Below are positions 26,174 through 34,518 of a stretch of 64,000 nt of DNA, one piece after another. The stretch is from positions 62,001 to 126,000 of the forward strand of contig NZ_JBDSPJ010000022.1 in NCBI RefSeq assembly GCF_039912695.1, given 5' to 3'. A model generated the notes under the pieces. It had not been told where the DNA came from. It made no database searches and saw only the letters and a program-made list of their open reading frames with translations. How positions within the stretch are numbered: the first letter of the stretch is position 1; every line of letters begins with the position of its first letter. The DNA is from Pseudolysinimonas_A sp039912695. Its GTDB lineage: Bacteria; Actinomycetota; Actinomycetes; Actinomycetales; Microbacteriaceae. Both the position numbers and the translations under genes were made by a program.

Positions 26174-26635
26174 TCAGGGCCCGTCCGGCAGGTCAGGCCC
26201 GCCGGGTTCTCCAGGCAGAAGCACGTCGCTGACGTACGGCACGCGAGTGCGCACCAACGCGACGATGTCAGCGACGAGCGAACCGATCACCGTCGCCATG
26301 ACCGCGGCGAGAAACACGTAGGGGTTCACCGTGGAGACGCCGCGAAGCAGAACTGCCGCAATGATGAACACCACGAGCTTGACGCCCCAGGCACCCAGCA
26401 CGATCGCGAAGAAGATCGGATCTCCGGGTCGGCCTTTGGTCACTCGACCGGCGACCAGCATGCTGATGGTGGTCAAACCGAGAAAGATCGCTGACAGTGC
26501 AGCCCCGAACAAGCCACCGAGCAGACCCGCGACGTTCGCGACCAGCCAGCCGATCACTCCTGACGCGATCGCGACGACGACGGCGATGATCACTCCGTAG
26601 CGCAATGCGCGAATCAGAATCGAAGCGGTAGTCAC
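26174..26635 (-). CDS. AtpI-like small membrane protein of the atp operon
   Basis: 153 residues with four membrane helices (about 10-30, 34-56, 72-96, 104-128) and a Pro/Gly-rich C-terminal tail. The position directly before atpB and the size match the ATP synthase protein I/Rv1303-type gene. AtpI proteins help c-ring assembly in some bacteria; that role is not proved for actinobacterial forms. The GTG start overlaps the stop of the wecA-like gene (GTGA). Confidence 0.82.
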   Translation of the reverse strand: MTTASILIRALRYGVIIAVVVAIASGVIGWLVANVAGLLGGLFGAALSAIFLGLTTISMLVAGRVTKGRPGDPIFFAIVLGAWGVKLVVFIIAAVLLRGVSTVNPYVFLAAVMATVIGSLVADIVALVRTRVPYVSDVLLPGEPGGPDLPDGP

Positions 26636-27918
26636 GCCGTGCCTTTCGAATCATTCAGCAGCCGCAGCGCGGCATCCGTCTGGGCGTCGCTCGGTTCCGC
26701 CGCCGAGTCGATCGTTTCCGAGGCGGCGTCAAGCGCGTCGAACGGTGCGAGCGCCTTGTCGGCCGCCGTCGCCGGATCGGAAAGTTGGACAGCGGCTTCG
26801 ACGGCTTTGCGTCGGCTGAGCGGCGAGAGCGTCACGATGGTGCAGATCAGGAAGCCCGTCACCATCACGAGTGCGCCCACCCACAGCGGGGCGGGGATCA
26901 ACAGCAGCATCCCGCCTGCCGCAACGGTCGTCCAGGCGTAGAAAATCCACACCGCGTGCCGGTGGCTGTGTCCCATATCGAGCAGGCGGTGGTGGAGGTG
27001 CTTGCGGTCGGCGCTGAACGGCGACTTGCCCGCACGAAGGCGACGCAAGACGGCGAGCGTGAAGTCGACGATCGGCACGATCAGAACCGCGAGCGGCAGG
27101 ATGACTGGGATGAAGGTGGGCAACGCATGCGTTGCACTGGTCGTCTCAGGATCGATCTGGCCGGCGAGCGCGACGGTCGAGGTCGCCATCAGGAGTCCGA
27201 CCAGAAGCGCGCCGGCATCCCCCATGAACAGGCGTGCCGGTCGGGCGTCGCTGATACGCCAATTGAACGGCAGGAACCCCAGACACGCCCCGATCAGCGC
27301 GGCGGCGATGAACTGCGCGAGGTTGAAGTAGTCGCTCTGCTCGGTCGGCCCGTACGAGATCGCATAGCCGTAGATGAAGAACGCGCTGCTGGCGATGATG
27401 GCAACACCCGCGACCAGTCCGTCGAGCCCGTCGATGAAGTTGACGGCGTTCATCACGAGAACAACGACGAAGATCGTCAGAATGAGCGACTGATAGGGCG
27501 CGAGCAGGGCGATCGTGCCGAACACCGGCACCGAGGCGATCTGCACGCCCTGCCAGGCGAGCAGCCCGGCCGCGATGATCTGACCCGCCAGTTTCGTGAA
27601 CCAGTCGAGATCCCAGATGTCGTCAACGACCCCGATGATCACGATCAACAGGGCGGCCCCGAGCACGGCGTACACCTGCTGCGGCGCGGCGAAGATCAAG
27701 GCCAGCGGGGGCAGCTGCGATCCGACGGCGAAGGCAACAGCGATCGCGACGAACATCGCGAGCCCGCCGAGCCTCGGCGTCGGACGGGTGTGTACGTCGC
27801 GCTCGCGGATCTTCGGGTACAGCCGGTACTTGTGGCTCAACTTCCAGATCGCGAACGACCCGCCCGCCGACACCACGCCCGCAACCCCGGCGACGAGCAG
27901 GTAGAAAATTATGCGCAT
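26632..27918 (-). CDS. Undecaprenyl-/decaprenyl-phosphate GlcNAc-1-phosphate transferase (WecA/TagO family)
   Basis: 428 residues with about eleven membrane helices. Family motifs: HTRPTPRLGGLAMF, VNFIDGLDGLVAG (catalytic Asp region), LFMGDAGALLVG and HLHHRLLDMGHSHRHAV (His-rich cytoplasmic loop). It transfers a sugar-1-phosphate from UDP-GlcNAc to the polyprenyl carrier, starting cell-wall glycopolymer or arabinogalactan-type linker synthesis. C-terminal ~70 residues are acidic and soluble. Its neighbours (sua5 upstream with a 10-base overlap, atpI downstream with GTGA) match the M. tuberculosis order Rv1301-Rv1302-Rv1303. Confidence 0.93.
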   Translation of the reverse strand: MRIIFYLLVAGVAGVVSAGGSFAIWKLSHKYRLYPKIRERDVHTRPTPRLGGLAMFVAIAVAFAVGSQLPPLALIFAAPQQVYAVLGAALLIVIIGVVDDIWDLDWFTKLAGQIIAAGLLAWQGVQIASVPVFGTIALLAPYQSLILTIFVVVLVMNAVNFIDGLDGLVAGVAIIASSAFFIYGYAISYGPTEQSDYFNLAQFIAAALIGACLGFLPFNWRISDARPARLFMGDAGALLVGLLMATSTVALAGQIDPETTSATHALPTFIPVILPLAVLIVPIVDFTLAVLRRLRAGKSPFSADRKHLHHRLLDMGHSHRHAVWIFYAWTTVAAGGMLLLIPAPLWVGALVMVTGFLICTIVTLSPLSRRKAVEAAVQLSDPATAADKALAPFDALDAASETIDSAAEPSDAQTDAALRLLNDSKGTA

Positions 27919-28586
27919 CGATCGGCTCCGACGACATCGATGATCGCCGAGTCCGGCACCACGCCGTGCCGCAGGATACGCAACTTGCCGTCAGGATGCT
28001 CGAGTCCCGTTGCGTCGACGATCGTCGAGCCGGTGCCGACTCCCGCATCCGGATACTCGGTGCCGGCAAGCCCCGCCTCGAGATACACCGCGACGGCGTC
28101 GCCGAGTGCGACCTCCGCCTCGGCAGCGGTCATCGCAGCGGGTTCTCCGGTTCGGTTGGCACTGGAGACCGCGAGCGGACCGGTCTCGCTCAACAGCTCA
28201 AGCGCGATGGTGTGGCTCGGCATCCGCATCGCGACGGTGCCGCGGGTGTCACCGAGGTCCCAATTGAGGGTGGCGCGAGCACGCAACACGATGGTGAGTC
28301 CGCCCGGCCAGAAGCGCTTCGTCAACTCGTGCACCTCGTCGGGCACCACCTCGGCGAGTGCGGCAAGGGTCGGGATGCCGGGAACGAGCACCGGCGGCGG
28401 TGCCGTACGGTCGCGGCCCTTCGCATCGAGAAGTCGCTGCACTGCCGCGGGCGCAAAGGCATCGGCGGCCAGCCCATAGACCGTGTCGGTCGGGATGACG
28501 ACGAGTTCCCCACGCCCGATCGCGCCGCGGGCGAGTCGCATCCCGATGAGGAGTTGTTCCGGGACGCTCGTGTCGTACAGAGCCAT
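27909..28586 (-). CDS. L-threonylcarbamoyladenylate synthase (Sua5/YrdC/YwlC family)
   Basis: 225 residues with the YrdC fold: VVIPTDTVYGLAADA, KGRDRTAPPPVLVPG (family KxR and P motifs), RFWPGGLTIVL, VAMRMPSH and the SSANRTGEPA end. It makes threonylcarbamoyl-AMP from threonine, bicarbonate and ATP for t6A37 modification of ANN-decoding tRNAs. No full Sua5 C-terminal domain. ATG 28586 has GAGAGG upstream and a TAGGGT hexamer nine bases before it, so the transcript leader would be very short. Overlaps the wecA-like gene by 10 bases. Confidence 0.94.
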   Translation of the reverse strand: MALYDTSVPEQLLIGMRLARGAIGRGELVVIPTDTVYGLAADAFAPAAVQRLLDAKGRDRTAPPPVLVPGIPTLAALAEVVPDEVHELTKRFWPGGLTIVLRARATLNWDLGDTRGTVAMRMPSHTIALELLSETGPLAVSSANRTGEPAAMTAAEAEVALGDAVAVYLEAGLAGTEYPDAGVGTGSTIVDATGLEHPDGKLRILRHGVVPDSAIIDVVGADRCA

Positions 28587-28656
28587 GACCTCTCAACCCT
28601 AGGCGGTGCGCGTCGCGAGTCGAGAGCGACCGGCGGTGCACCAAACTGGAACGACC

Positions 28657-29277
28657 ATGAGTCTGCTCTTCGTCTTCGATATGGACGACGTCCTGTACGA
28701 CTACGACTGGCGAACCCGGATGCGCGGACTCACCGAACTGACCGGACTCGACTTACCCGAACTCCGGCGCCGGTGGTGGCATGACGAGGGTGAGTGGGCT
28801 GCTGAGGCCGGGCGTTACCCCGACGGGGCGACCTACCTCTCGGCGTGGATCGATGCGGTCGGAACCCCGCTCAGTCCCGAGGTATGGCTCGCGAACCGAC
28901 GGTCGGCAATGACGGTGCGCCCGGATGCCCTCGCTGCCGTCTCGCGCGCCGCCGACCTCGGTCGGGTCACTCTGCTTACGAACAACGGGCCACTCGTTGG
29001 CGAGAATCTCAGCGTTGTCGCCCCCGACCTGGTGCCGATCTTCGGCGCTGAGCATCTATTCGCCTCGAGCCACTACGGGGCGCGTAAACCCGATCCCCGG
29101 GTCTTCGAAGCCGTTCTCGCCGCGTATGACGAGCCCGCAGAGCACGTGTTCTTCGCCGACGACCTCGAGGTCAATGTCGAGGGCGCCAGGTCGGTCGGAA
29201 TTTCCGCCCACCTCTACCGCGACGCGCCCGCGCTGCTCGCCGCGATCGAGCAATTTGCAGCGCGCGCCCCGCTATAG
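28657..29277 (+). CDS. HAD-family hydrolase
   Basis: 206 residues from ATG 28657. Motif I is FVFDMDDVLYDYDW (nucleophile and general acid Asp pair), motif II a Thr in VTLLTNNGP, Lys in ARKPDPRVFE, and motif IV EHVFFADDLEVNVEGA. The cap is the small helical type seen in YihX/alpha-D-glucose-1-phosphatase-like and haloacid dehalogenase-like enzymes. It is on the plus strand inside the otherwise minus-strand housekeeping run, divergent from sua5 and converging on prmC, which suggests later insertion. Substrate unknown. Confidence 0.9.
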   Translation: MSLLFVFDMDDVLYDYDWRTRMRGLTELTGLDLPELRRRWWHDEGEWAAEAGRYPDGATYLSAWIDAVGTPLSPEVWLANRRSAMTVRPDALAAVSRAADLGRVTLLTNNGPLVGENLSVVAPDLVPIFGAEHLFASSHYGARKPDPRVFEAVLAAYDEPAEHVFFADDLEVNVEGARSVGISAHLYRDAPALLAAIEQFAARAPL

Positions 29278-29343
29278 CGGAGGCGCTTTCGCACCTCCGT
29301 CGGGGCGCCAGCGCCGACGCCCGTCACGGTCGGAGGGTCACGC
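29276..29343 (+). repeat. 68-base dispersed element, copy 2
   Basis: Ungapped match in length and most positions to 17762-17829. Begins within the HAD gene's stop codon and keeps the CGGAGG/CCTCCG hairpin with a CTTTCG centre, though the stem is imperfect, and the invariant core AGCGCCGACGCCCGTC. Confidence 0.8.
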
Positions 29344-29361
29344 AGGTACCAGCGGTGAGTT

Positions 29362-29469
29362 CCTTCCGTTTTCAGGAATCCCTGGTACTGGTGATCGCTC
29401 GGAGTCCCAACGAGCCGTTCATCCGCAACTCCCGCAACTCGAGTCACAAGAATTCCTGAAAACGGAAGG
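29362..29469. repeat. Exact 18-base inverted repeat with 72-base spacer
   Basis: Left arm 29362-29379 and right arm 29452-29469 are perfect reverse complements and are A/T-richer than their surroundings. A smaller hairpin pairs GTACCAG near 29346 with CTGGTAC near 29382, overlapping the left arm, so two alternative RNA folds are possible. No credible gene lies inside. Nature unknown: small RNA, mobile-element relic (MITE-like) or bidirectional terminator. Confidence 0.75.
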
Positions 29470-29489
29470 TGACGGCAGGTCAGCGCAAG

Positions 29490-29535
29490 GCGAGTTAGCG
29501 GAGGGCGAGTTAGCGCAGGGGCGAGTTAGCGCAGG
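29490..29535. repeat. 15/16-base tandem repeat at the 3' end of prmC
   Basis: Three units (29490-29504, 29505-29520, 29521-29535) share GCGAGTTAGCG(C/G)(A)GG. Each carries TTA, which is TAA on the minus strand; the one at 29526-29528 is the actual prmC stop. Confidence 0.85.
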
Positions 29536-30383
29536 GCGGTCGTCGCCCGGTCGCGACCGAGAAGGTCGCGCGTCGTCGCGGCAGCGTGCCAGCCGTCGGC
29601 GGTGAGGAGAGCGCGGATGTCGGCGCCCTGCAGTTCGCCGTGCTCAAGCACGAGGGTGCCGCCCGGGCGCAGCAGCCGAGCCGCCGTCACGGACACCGCG
29701 CGCACGACGTCGAGTCCATCGGGCCCGCCGTACAGGGCGACCTCGGGGTCGTGCAGGCGCACCTCGGGGTCACGCGGGATAGCGCCCAGCGGGATGTAGG
29801 GCGGGTTCGAGATGACGACATCCACCGTGCCGTCGAGGTTGGTCAGGGCGTCCGCGAGGTCGGCGAACACCAGCTGGATGTTGTCGGCCCCGAGTCTGCG
29901 CACATTCTCGCGGGCCCAGATAAAGGCCTGCGGCGAGACCTCGACGGCGAAGACTTCGGCGTGCGGTACTTCGGTTGCCATCGCGAGCGCGATCGCGCCG
30001 CTGCCGGTACCGAGATCGACGCCACGGGGAGTCGGCACCGGCACCGCCAGGAGAGCGTCGATCGCGAGTTGTGCCACGTACTCGGTCTCCGGCCGCGGCA
30101 CGAAGACGCCCGGTCCGACGGCGAGTTCGAGGGAACGAAATGCCGCAACACCGGTGAGGTGTTGTAACGGCTCGCGGGCTGCACGCCGCTCGACCAGGTC
30201 GCTCACCGTTGCCTGCTGATGCGCATCCAGCCGGGCCCCGGCGATCGCCGCCGCCTGCACCTGGCCGCGGCTGAACCCGAGCACGTGCCCGATGAGCAGC
30301 TCCGCGTCGGCGGTTGGCGACGGGACGCGCGCGACGGTGAGCGCGGCAATAGCTTCGTCAAGAACGCTGCGAATCGTACTCAT
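29526..30383 (-). CDS. prmC: Release factor N5-glutamine methyltransferase
   Basis: 285 residues. N-terminal helical domain, then a SAM-dependent methyltransferase fold with VDLGTGSGAIALAMA (122-136) and the catalytic NPPY motif (193-196, ISNPPYIPLG). It methylates the Gln of the GGQ motif in release factors, and its target gene prfA lies just upstream (27 bases), a classical pairing. The last codons and stop form the first unit of a tandem repeat that continues downstream. Confidence 0.96.
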   Translation of the reverse strand: MSTIRSVLDEAIAALTVARVPSPTADAELLIGHVLGFSRGQVQAAAIAGARLDAHQQATVSDLVERRAAREPLQHLTGVAAFRSLELAVGPGVFVPRPETEYVAQLAIDALLAVPVPTPRGVDLGTGSGAIALAMATEVPHAEVFAVEVSPQAFIWARENVRRLGADNIQLVFADLADALTNLDGTVDVVISNPPYIPLGAIPRDPEVRLHDPEVALYGGPDGLDVVRAVSVTAARLLRPGGTLVLEHGELQGADIRALLTADGWHAAATTRDLLGRDRATTALR

Positions 30384-30410
30384 GCCAGTGATCGGTCGGT
30401 CGGCGGTGAA

Positions 30411-31493
30411 CTACTCGGCCGCCGAAGAAAGGTCAGCGAGACGAGCCTCTTCGTCGGCATGGATGCAGGAGTCGATGAGGGGCTGAAGTGCGCCGTTCAT
30501 CAGTTGGTCGAGGTTGTACGACTTGTAGCCGGTGCGGTGGTCGGCGATGCGATTCTCGGGAAAGTTGTAGGTGCGGATGCGCTCGGAGCGATCCATCGTG
30601 CGGATCTGCGTCTTGCGCTGGTCGGAGGCTGCCGCGGCAATCTCCTCCTGCTGCCGCGCCAGCAGTCGGGCGCGCAGGACGCGCATCCCGGCCTCGCGGT
30701 TTTGGATCTGGGACTTCTCGTTCTGCATCGACACCACGAGTCCGGTCGGGAGGTGAGTGATGCGCACTGCCGAGTCGGTCGTGTTGACACTCTGTCCGCC
30801 GGGACCCGACGAGCGGAACACGTCGATGCGCAGGTCGTTCGGGTTGATGTCGATCTCTTCGGGGGCGTCAACCTCGGGGAAAACGAGAACGCCGGTAGTC
30901 GAGGTGTGGATGCGACCCTGCGACTCGGTCGCCGGAACGCGCTGAACGCGGTGCACACCACCCTCGTACTTCAGGGATGCCCACACGCCCTGCGACGGAT
31001 CGGTCGCGTTGGACTTGATGGCGACCTGCACGTCTTTGTAGCCGCCGAGGTCGGACTCGGTGCGTTCGAGCAGTTCGGTCTTCCAGCCACGGGATTCGGC
31101 GTAGTGCAGGTACATCCGCAGGAGGTCGGCGGCGAACAGTGCCGACTCTTCGCCGCCCTCGCCGCCCTTGATCTCCATGATCACGTCGCGCCCGTCGTCG
31201 GGGTCGCGCGGGATGAGCAGTCGGCGCAACCGCTCGGTGCGGTCAATCAGGTTCGCTTCGAGTACGGGAACTTCGGCGGCGAACGCCTCATCTTCTTTCG
31301 CGAACTCGCGCGCAGCCGCGAGGTCACCCTCCGCTTGCGACCACAGAGTGTGCGCGGTCATGATCTGGCTCAACTCGGCATACCGCCGGTTGACCTTCTT
31401 CGCCCGCGCCGCATCCGCATGGATGGCGGGGTCGGAGAGCTGCTGCTGGAGTTGCTCGTACTCGGTCAGCAGCGTTGCGACCGATTCGAACAC
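30411..31493 (-). CDS. prfA: Peptide chain release factor 1
   Basis: 360 residues, full length. The stop-codon recognition tripeptide of RF1 is PAT (187-189), which reads UAA/UAG, and the peptidyl-tRNA hydrolysis motif is GPGGQ (GGQ 232-234). N-terminal helices and the GGEGGEESALFA segment are normal. GTG 31493 is two bases behind the rho stop and has AAGGAC upstream, so translation is probably coupled to rho. No rpmE (L31) gene lies between rho and prfA. Confidence 0.97.
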   Translation of the reverse strand: MFESVATLLTEYEQLQQQLSDPAIHADAARAKKVNRRYAELSQIMTAHTLWSQAEGDLAAAREFAKEDEAFAAEVPVLEANLIDRTERLRRLLIPRDPDDGRDVIMEIKGGEGGEESALFAADLLRMYLHYAESRGWKTELLERTESDLGGYKDVQVAIKSNATDPSQGVWASLKYEGGVHRVQRVPATESQGRIHTSTTGVLVFPEVDAPEEIDINPNDLRIDVFRSSGPGGQSVNTTDSAVRITHLPTGLVVSMQNEKSQIQNREAGMRVLRARLLARQQEEIAAAASDQRKTQIRTMDRSERIRTYNFPENRIADHRTGYKSYNLDQLMNGALQPLIDSCIHADEEARLADLSSAAE

Positions 31494-31495
31494 GA

Positions 31496-33433
31496 CTAGT
31501 CCTTGTGCCCGTTGCCGTTCGGCAGCGACTTCTGGATCTGCACGAGGAACTCGACATTCGACTTCGTGTCCTTGAGCTTGCTGAGCACGACCTCGAGCTG
31601 CTGCTGCTGGTCAAGCCCGGCAAGCATCCGGCGCAGCCGAGAAGTGATCTGCACCTCGTCGGGCGTGAGCAGCTCGTCTTCACGACGGGTGCTGGATGCC
31701 ACGATGTCGACAGCCGGGAAGATGCGCTTGTCGGCAAGTGAACGCGAGAGCCGAAGCTCCGAGTTGCCGGTGCCCTTGAACTCTTCGAAGATCACTTCGT
31801 CCATCTTGGAGCCGGTCTCGACGAGTGCGGTCGCGAGGATGGTCAGCGAGCCGCCACCCTCGAGGTTGCGCGCGGCACCGAAGAAGCGCTTCGGCGGGTA
31901 CAGGGCACTCGCGTCAACACCACCGGAGAGAATGCGCCCCGAGGCCGGCGAGGCCAGGTTGTAGGCGCGGCCCAGGCGGGTGATCGAGTCGAGCAGCACG
32001 ACGACGTCGTTGCCGAGTTCGACGAGGCGCTTGGCGCGCTCGATCGCCAACTCGGCGACAGTGGTGTGGTCTTCGGCGGGACGGTCGAAGGTCGAGGCGA
32101 TGACCTCACCCTTCACCGCGCGCTGCATGTCGGTGACCTCTTCGGGGCGCTCATCGACGAGCACCACCATGATGTGAACCTCGGGGTTGTTGACCGAGAT
32201 CGCCTTCGCGATCGCCTGCAGAATGATCGTCTTGCCGGCTTTCGGCGGAGCGACGATCAGGCCGCGCTGACCTTTACCAATGGGGGCGATCAGGTCGATG
32301 ATGCGCGTCGAGAGCTTCTCAGGCGTCGTCTCAAGACGAAGGCGCTCATTCGGGTAGATCGGCGTCAGTTTGCCGAACTCGATGCGGTTCGCCGCCTCTT
32401 CAACGGTCTGACCGTTGATCGAGTCGATCTTCACGATCGCGTTGTACTTCTGGCGAGCCTGCTGTTCGTTGTCGCGCGGCTGACGGATTGAGCCGACAAC
32501 GGCATCCCCCTTGCGGAGGTTGTACTTCTTGACTTGGCCGAGCGAGACGTAGACGTCGTTCGGACCGGGCAGGTAGCCACTGGTGCGCACGAACGCGTAG
32601 TTGTCGAGAACGTCGAGGATGCCGGCCACCGGAATCAGGACGTCGTCGTCACTGATCTCGGGCTCGAGCTCGTCGTTGGGGGTTCCGATGCGGCCGCCGC
32701 CGCGCTTGCGATCGCGGTACCGGCTGCGGCCATTGCGCTCGCCGTCGGGACCGAGTTCGCCATCCGGGCCGTTCTGACCGTTCTGGTTTTGGTTGTCCTG
32801 CGTGCGCTGGTTGTTCTGGTTGTTCTGGTTCTGATTGTTTTGCGTGCGCTGGTTGTTCTGGCCACGCTGGTTCTGGTTCGGCTGGCCGTTCTGGCCGTTC
32901 TGAGCGTTCTGGCCGTTCTGAGCGTTCTGGCCGTTCTGGCCGTTCTGGCCCTGGCCGCCATTTGCTGTCTGGCGGTTGCGACTGCGACCACGACCGCGTC
33001 CGGTGCCCTCTTCGCCTTCGGACTCACTGCCCGACGTGACCTGCGGCAACAGACTGTCGAGTTCAGCCGCGATCTCTTCGCGCGAACGCTGCGCACCGCT
33101 ATCGGCCGGAGCCTCCACGGGAATTTCCACAGCGAGTGCGGCGACCTCCTCGGTCGACGCTGTCGCCCGGCGCGAACGCCGTGCCGGCGCCGCTGTGGCT
33201 GGGACCTCAGTGGCTGGCACCTCAGTGGCTGGAGCGTCAGCCTGGGGCGCGTCGGACTGGGGCGCGTCGGACAGAGATTCCACGAGTTCTCCTTTTCGAA
33301 GTTTGCTGAAGCCGGCGATTCCGCGTGCTTCGGCGAGCGCCTGCAGCTCAGAGAGCTTGAGGCGACTCAGCGCAGCATGCGCGTCGGGGGATGTAGTGGA
33401 TGTGGATGTCGCGGAAGTGTCGACGTCGGTCAA
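31496..33433 (-). CDS. rho: Transcription termination factor Rho with Asn/Gln-rich insert
   Basis: 645 residues from TTG 33433, which has GAAAGGA ten bases upstream; a longer open frame to 33721 starts inside thrB-leader sequence with no support. Order of parts: Rho N-terminal SAP-like helix region (SRLKLSELQALAEARGIAGF), 5-residue repeats (SDAPQ, TEVPA), an acidic/basic linker, an Asn/Gln-rich stretch (about residues 155-222), an RNA-binding cold-shock domain (GILDVLDNYAFVRT), and the hexameric ATPase with Walker A APPKAGKT and the Q-loop/R-loop region LVELGNDVVVLLDSITRL. Upstream 124 bases (33434-33557) hold a short hairpin but no clear terminator. Confidence 0.96.
   Translation of the reverse strand: MTDVDTSATSTSTTSPDAHAALSRLKLSELQALAEARGIAGFSKLRKGELVESLSDAPQSDAPQADAPATEVPATEVPATAAPARRSRRATASTEEVAALAVEIPVEAPADSGAQRSREEIAAELDSLLPQVTSGSESEGEEGTGRGRGRSRNRQTANGGQGQNGQNGQNAQNGQNAQNGQNGQPNQNQRGQNNQRTQNNQNQNNQNNQRTQDNQNQNGQNGPDGELGPDGERNGRSRYRDRKRGGGRIGTPNDELEPEISDDDVLIPVAGILDVLDNYAFVRTSGYLPGPNDVYVSLGQVKKYNLRKGDAVVGSIRQPRDNEQQARQKYNAIVKIDSINGQTVEEAANRIEFGKLTPIYPNERLRLETTPEKLSTRIIDLIAPIGKGQRGLIVAPPKAGKTIILQAIAKAISVNNPEVHIMVVLVDERPEEVTDMQRAVKGEVIASTFDRPAEDHTTVAELAIERAKRLVELGNDVVVLLDSITRLGRAYNLASPASGRILSGGVDASALYPPKRFFGAARNLEGGGSLTILATALVETGSKMDEVIFEEFKGTGNSELRLSRSLADKRIFPAVDIVASSTRREDELLTPDEVQITSRLRRMLAGLDQQQQLEVVLSKLKDTKSNVEFLVQIQKSLPNGNGHKD
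32768..32971 (-). repeat. Low-complexity Asn/Gln coding repeat inside rho
   Basis: Repeats of GGCCAGAAC-type triplets encode about 68 residues, roughly two thirds Asn or Gln, interspersed with Gly and Arg. Confidence 0.9.
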
Positions 33434-33557
33434 GGCGGAGTGTCCTTTCGACCCGGGTGCTAGAACGCCCCGGGGTGGTCCTACAGGTTCTTCGTCGCAC
33501 ACAATCGTGCGAGCAAACTTGGGACCGAGGGTGGGATGTGCGCTACTTTCGGCGGGC

Positions 33558-34505
33558 TTATGCCACGGCCGAGGTTTCGCGCGTGACCACTGTAGCACCC
33601 TTAAAATCGACGGCGAGCAGCAGACAATCCCACGGCGTGGTGGAGTTGCGGGTGACCAGGTCGGTGGCCACGAGCCGCTGCGCGGGGTCGCTACCCAGGA
33701 CGAGGATCGACGGTCCCGCACCCGAAACCACGGCGGCCAGACCGTTCGATCGCAGCATTCGGATCAGCGCATCCGTCTCGGGCATGGCGCTTGCGCGGTA
33801 GCTCTGGTGCAGCTTGTCTTCGGTCGCGGCCAGCAGCAATTCGGGACTCTGGATGAGCGCGGCGATCAGAAGAGCCGACCGAGAGACGTTGAAGATCGCG
33901 TCCTCGTGCGGCACCGACTGGGGCTGCAGACTTCGGGCCAGCGCGGTCGACATCACCGACTCACGAGGCACGGCAACGAACGGCGAGACACCGCGGTGCA
34001 CGATGAGTTTCTTGTGCCGGGGACCCTCCGGAGTGGTCCAGGCGATCGTCAGCCCGCCGAAAAGTGCGGGCGCGACATTGTCAGGGTGGCCCTCAAGTTC
34101 GGTCGCGAGTGCGAGCAGGCTGTTGGCGTCGATGTCGACGATGCCCTCAAGCAGCCCCTTCGCGGCCATGATGCCGGAGACGATCGCGGCTCCCGAAGAT
34201 CCGAGACCGCGGCCGTGCGGGATGCCGTTGTGCGCAACGACATCCAGGCCCGGCATCTCTTGGCCAAAGTGAGCGAAAGTGTGCGCGGCGGCGCGGATCA
34301 CGAGGCTGGACTCGTCGGTGGGAACTTCGCCGACACCGATGCCTTCGACCTGGATCGTGGCACCCGGCTTCGAGCGCGCGGTGAACTCAAGCTCGTCGTA
34401 CAACGACAGAGCGAGGCCGAGGGTGTCGAACCCCGGGCCGAGGTTGGCGGTCGTCGCGGGCACCTTGACAGAAACCGAGCGCCCGACCAGGGCGGCTGCA
34501 CTCAT
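33558..34505 (-). CDS. thrB: Homoserine kinase
   Basis: 315 residues of the GHMP kinase superfamily: VPATTANLGPGFDTLGLAL at the N-terminus, the ATP-binding IPHGRGLGSSGAAIVSG loop, and GAGPSILVLG near the end. It phosphorylates homoserine to O-phosphohomoserine, the substrate of the threonine synthase encoded 13 bases upstream. Order hom-thrC-thrB is as in mycobacteria. Upstream of rho with a 124-base gap. Confidence 0.97.
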   Translation of the reverse strand: MSAAALVGRSVSVKVPATTANLGPGFDTLGLALSLYDELEFTARSKPGATIQVEGIGVGEVPTDESSLVIRAAAHTFAHFGQEMPGLDVVAHNGIPHGRGLGSSGAAIVSGIMAAKGLLEGIVDIDANSLLALATELEGHPDNVAPALFGGLTIAWTTPEGPRHKKLIVHRGVSPFVAVPRESVMSTALARSLQPQSVPHEDAIFNVSRSALLIAALIQSPELLLAATEDKLHQSYRASAMPETDALIRMLRSNGLAAVVSGAGPSILVLGSDPAQRLVATDLVTRNSTTPWDCLLLAVDFKGATVVTRETSAVA

Positions 34506-34518
34506 GAGGCCAGATCCA

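Noticed and set aside
26785..28479. 564-codon plus-strand frame opposite the wecA-like and sua5 genes
   Set aside because: Shadow of two well-supported genes; Arg/Asp/His-rich without any motif.
31494..31495. Hidden rpmE gene between rho and prfA
   Set aside because: The two genes are only two bases apart, so there is no room.
32534..33463. Hydrophobic open frame on the plus strand opposite rho that looks like many membrane helices
   Set aside because: The Leu/Val runs are the reverse complement of the Asn/Gln repeats in rho; no start signal.
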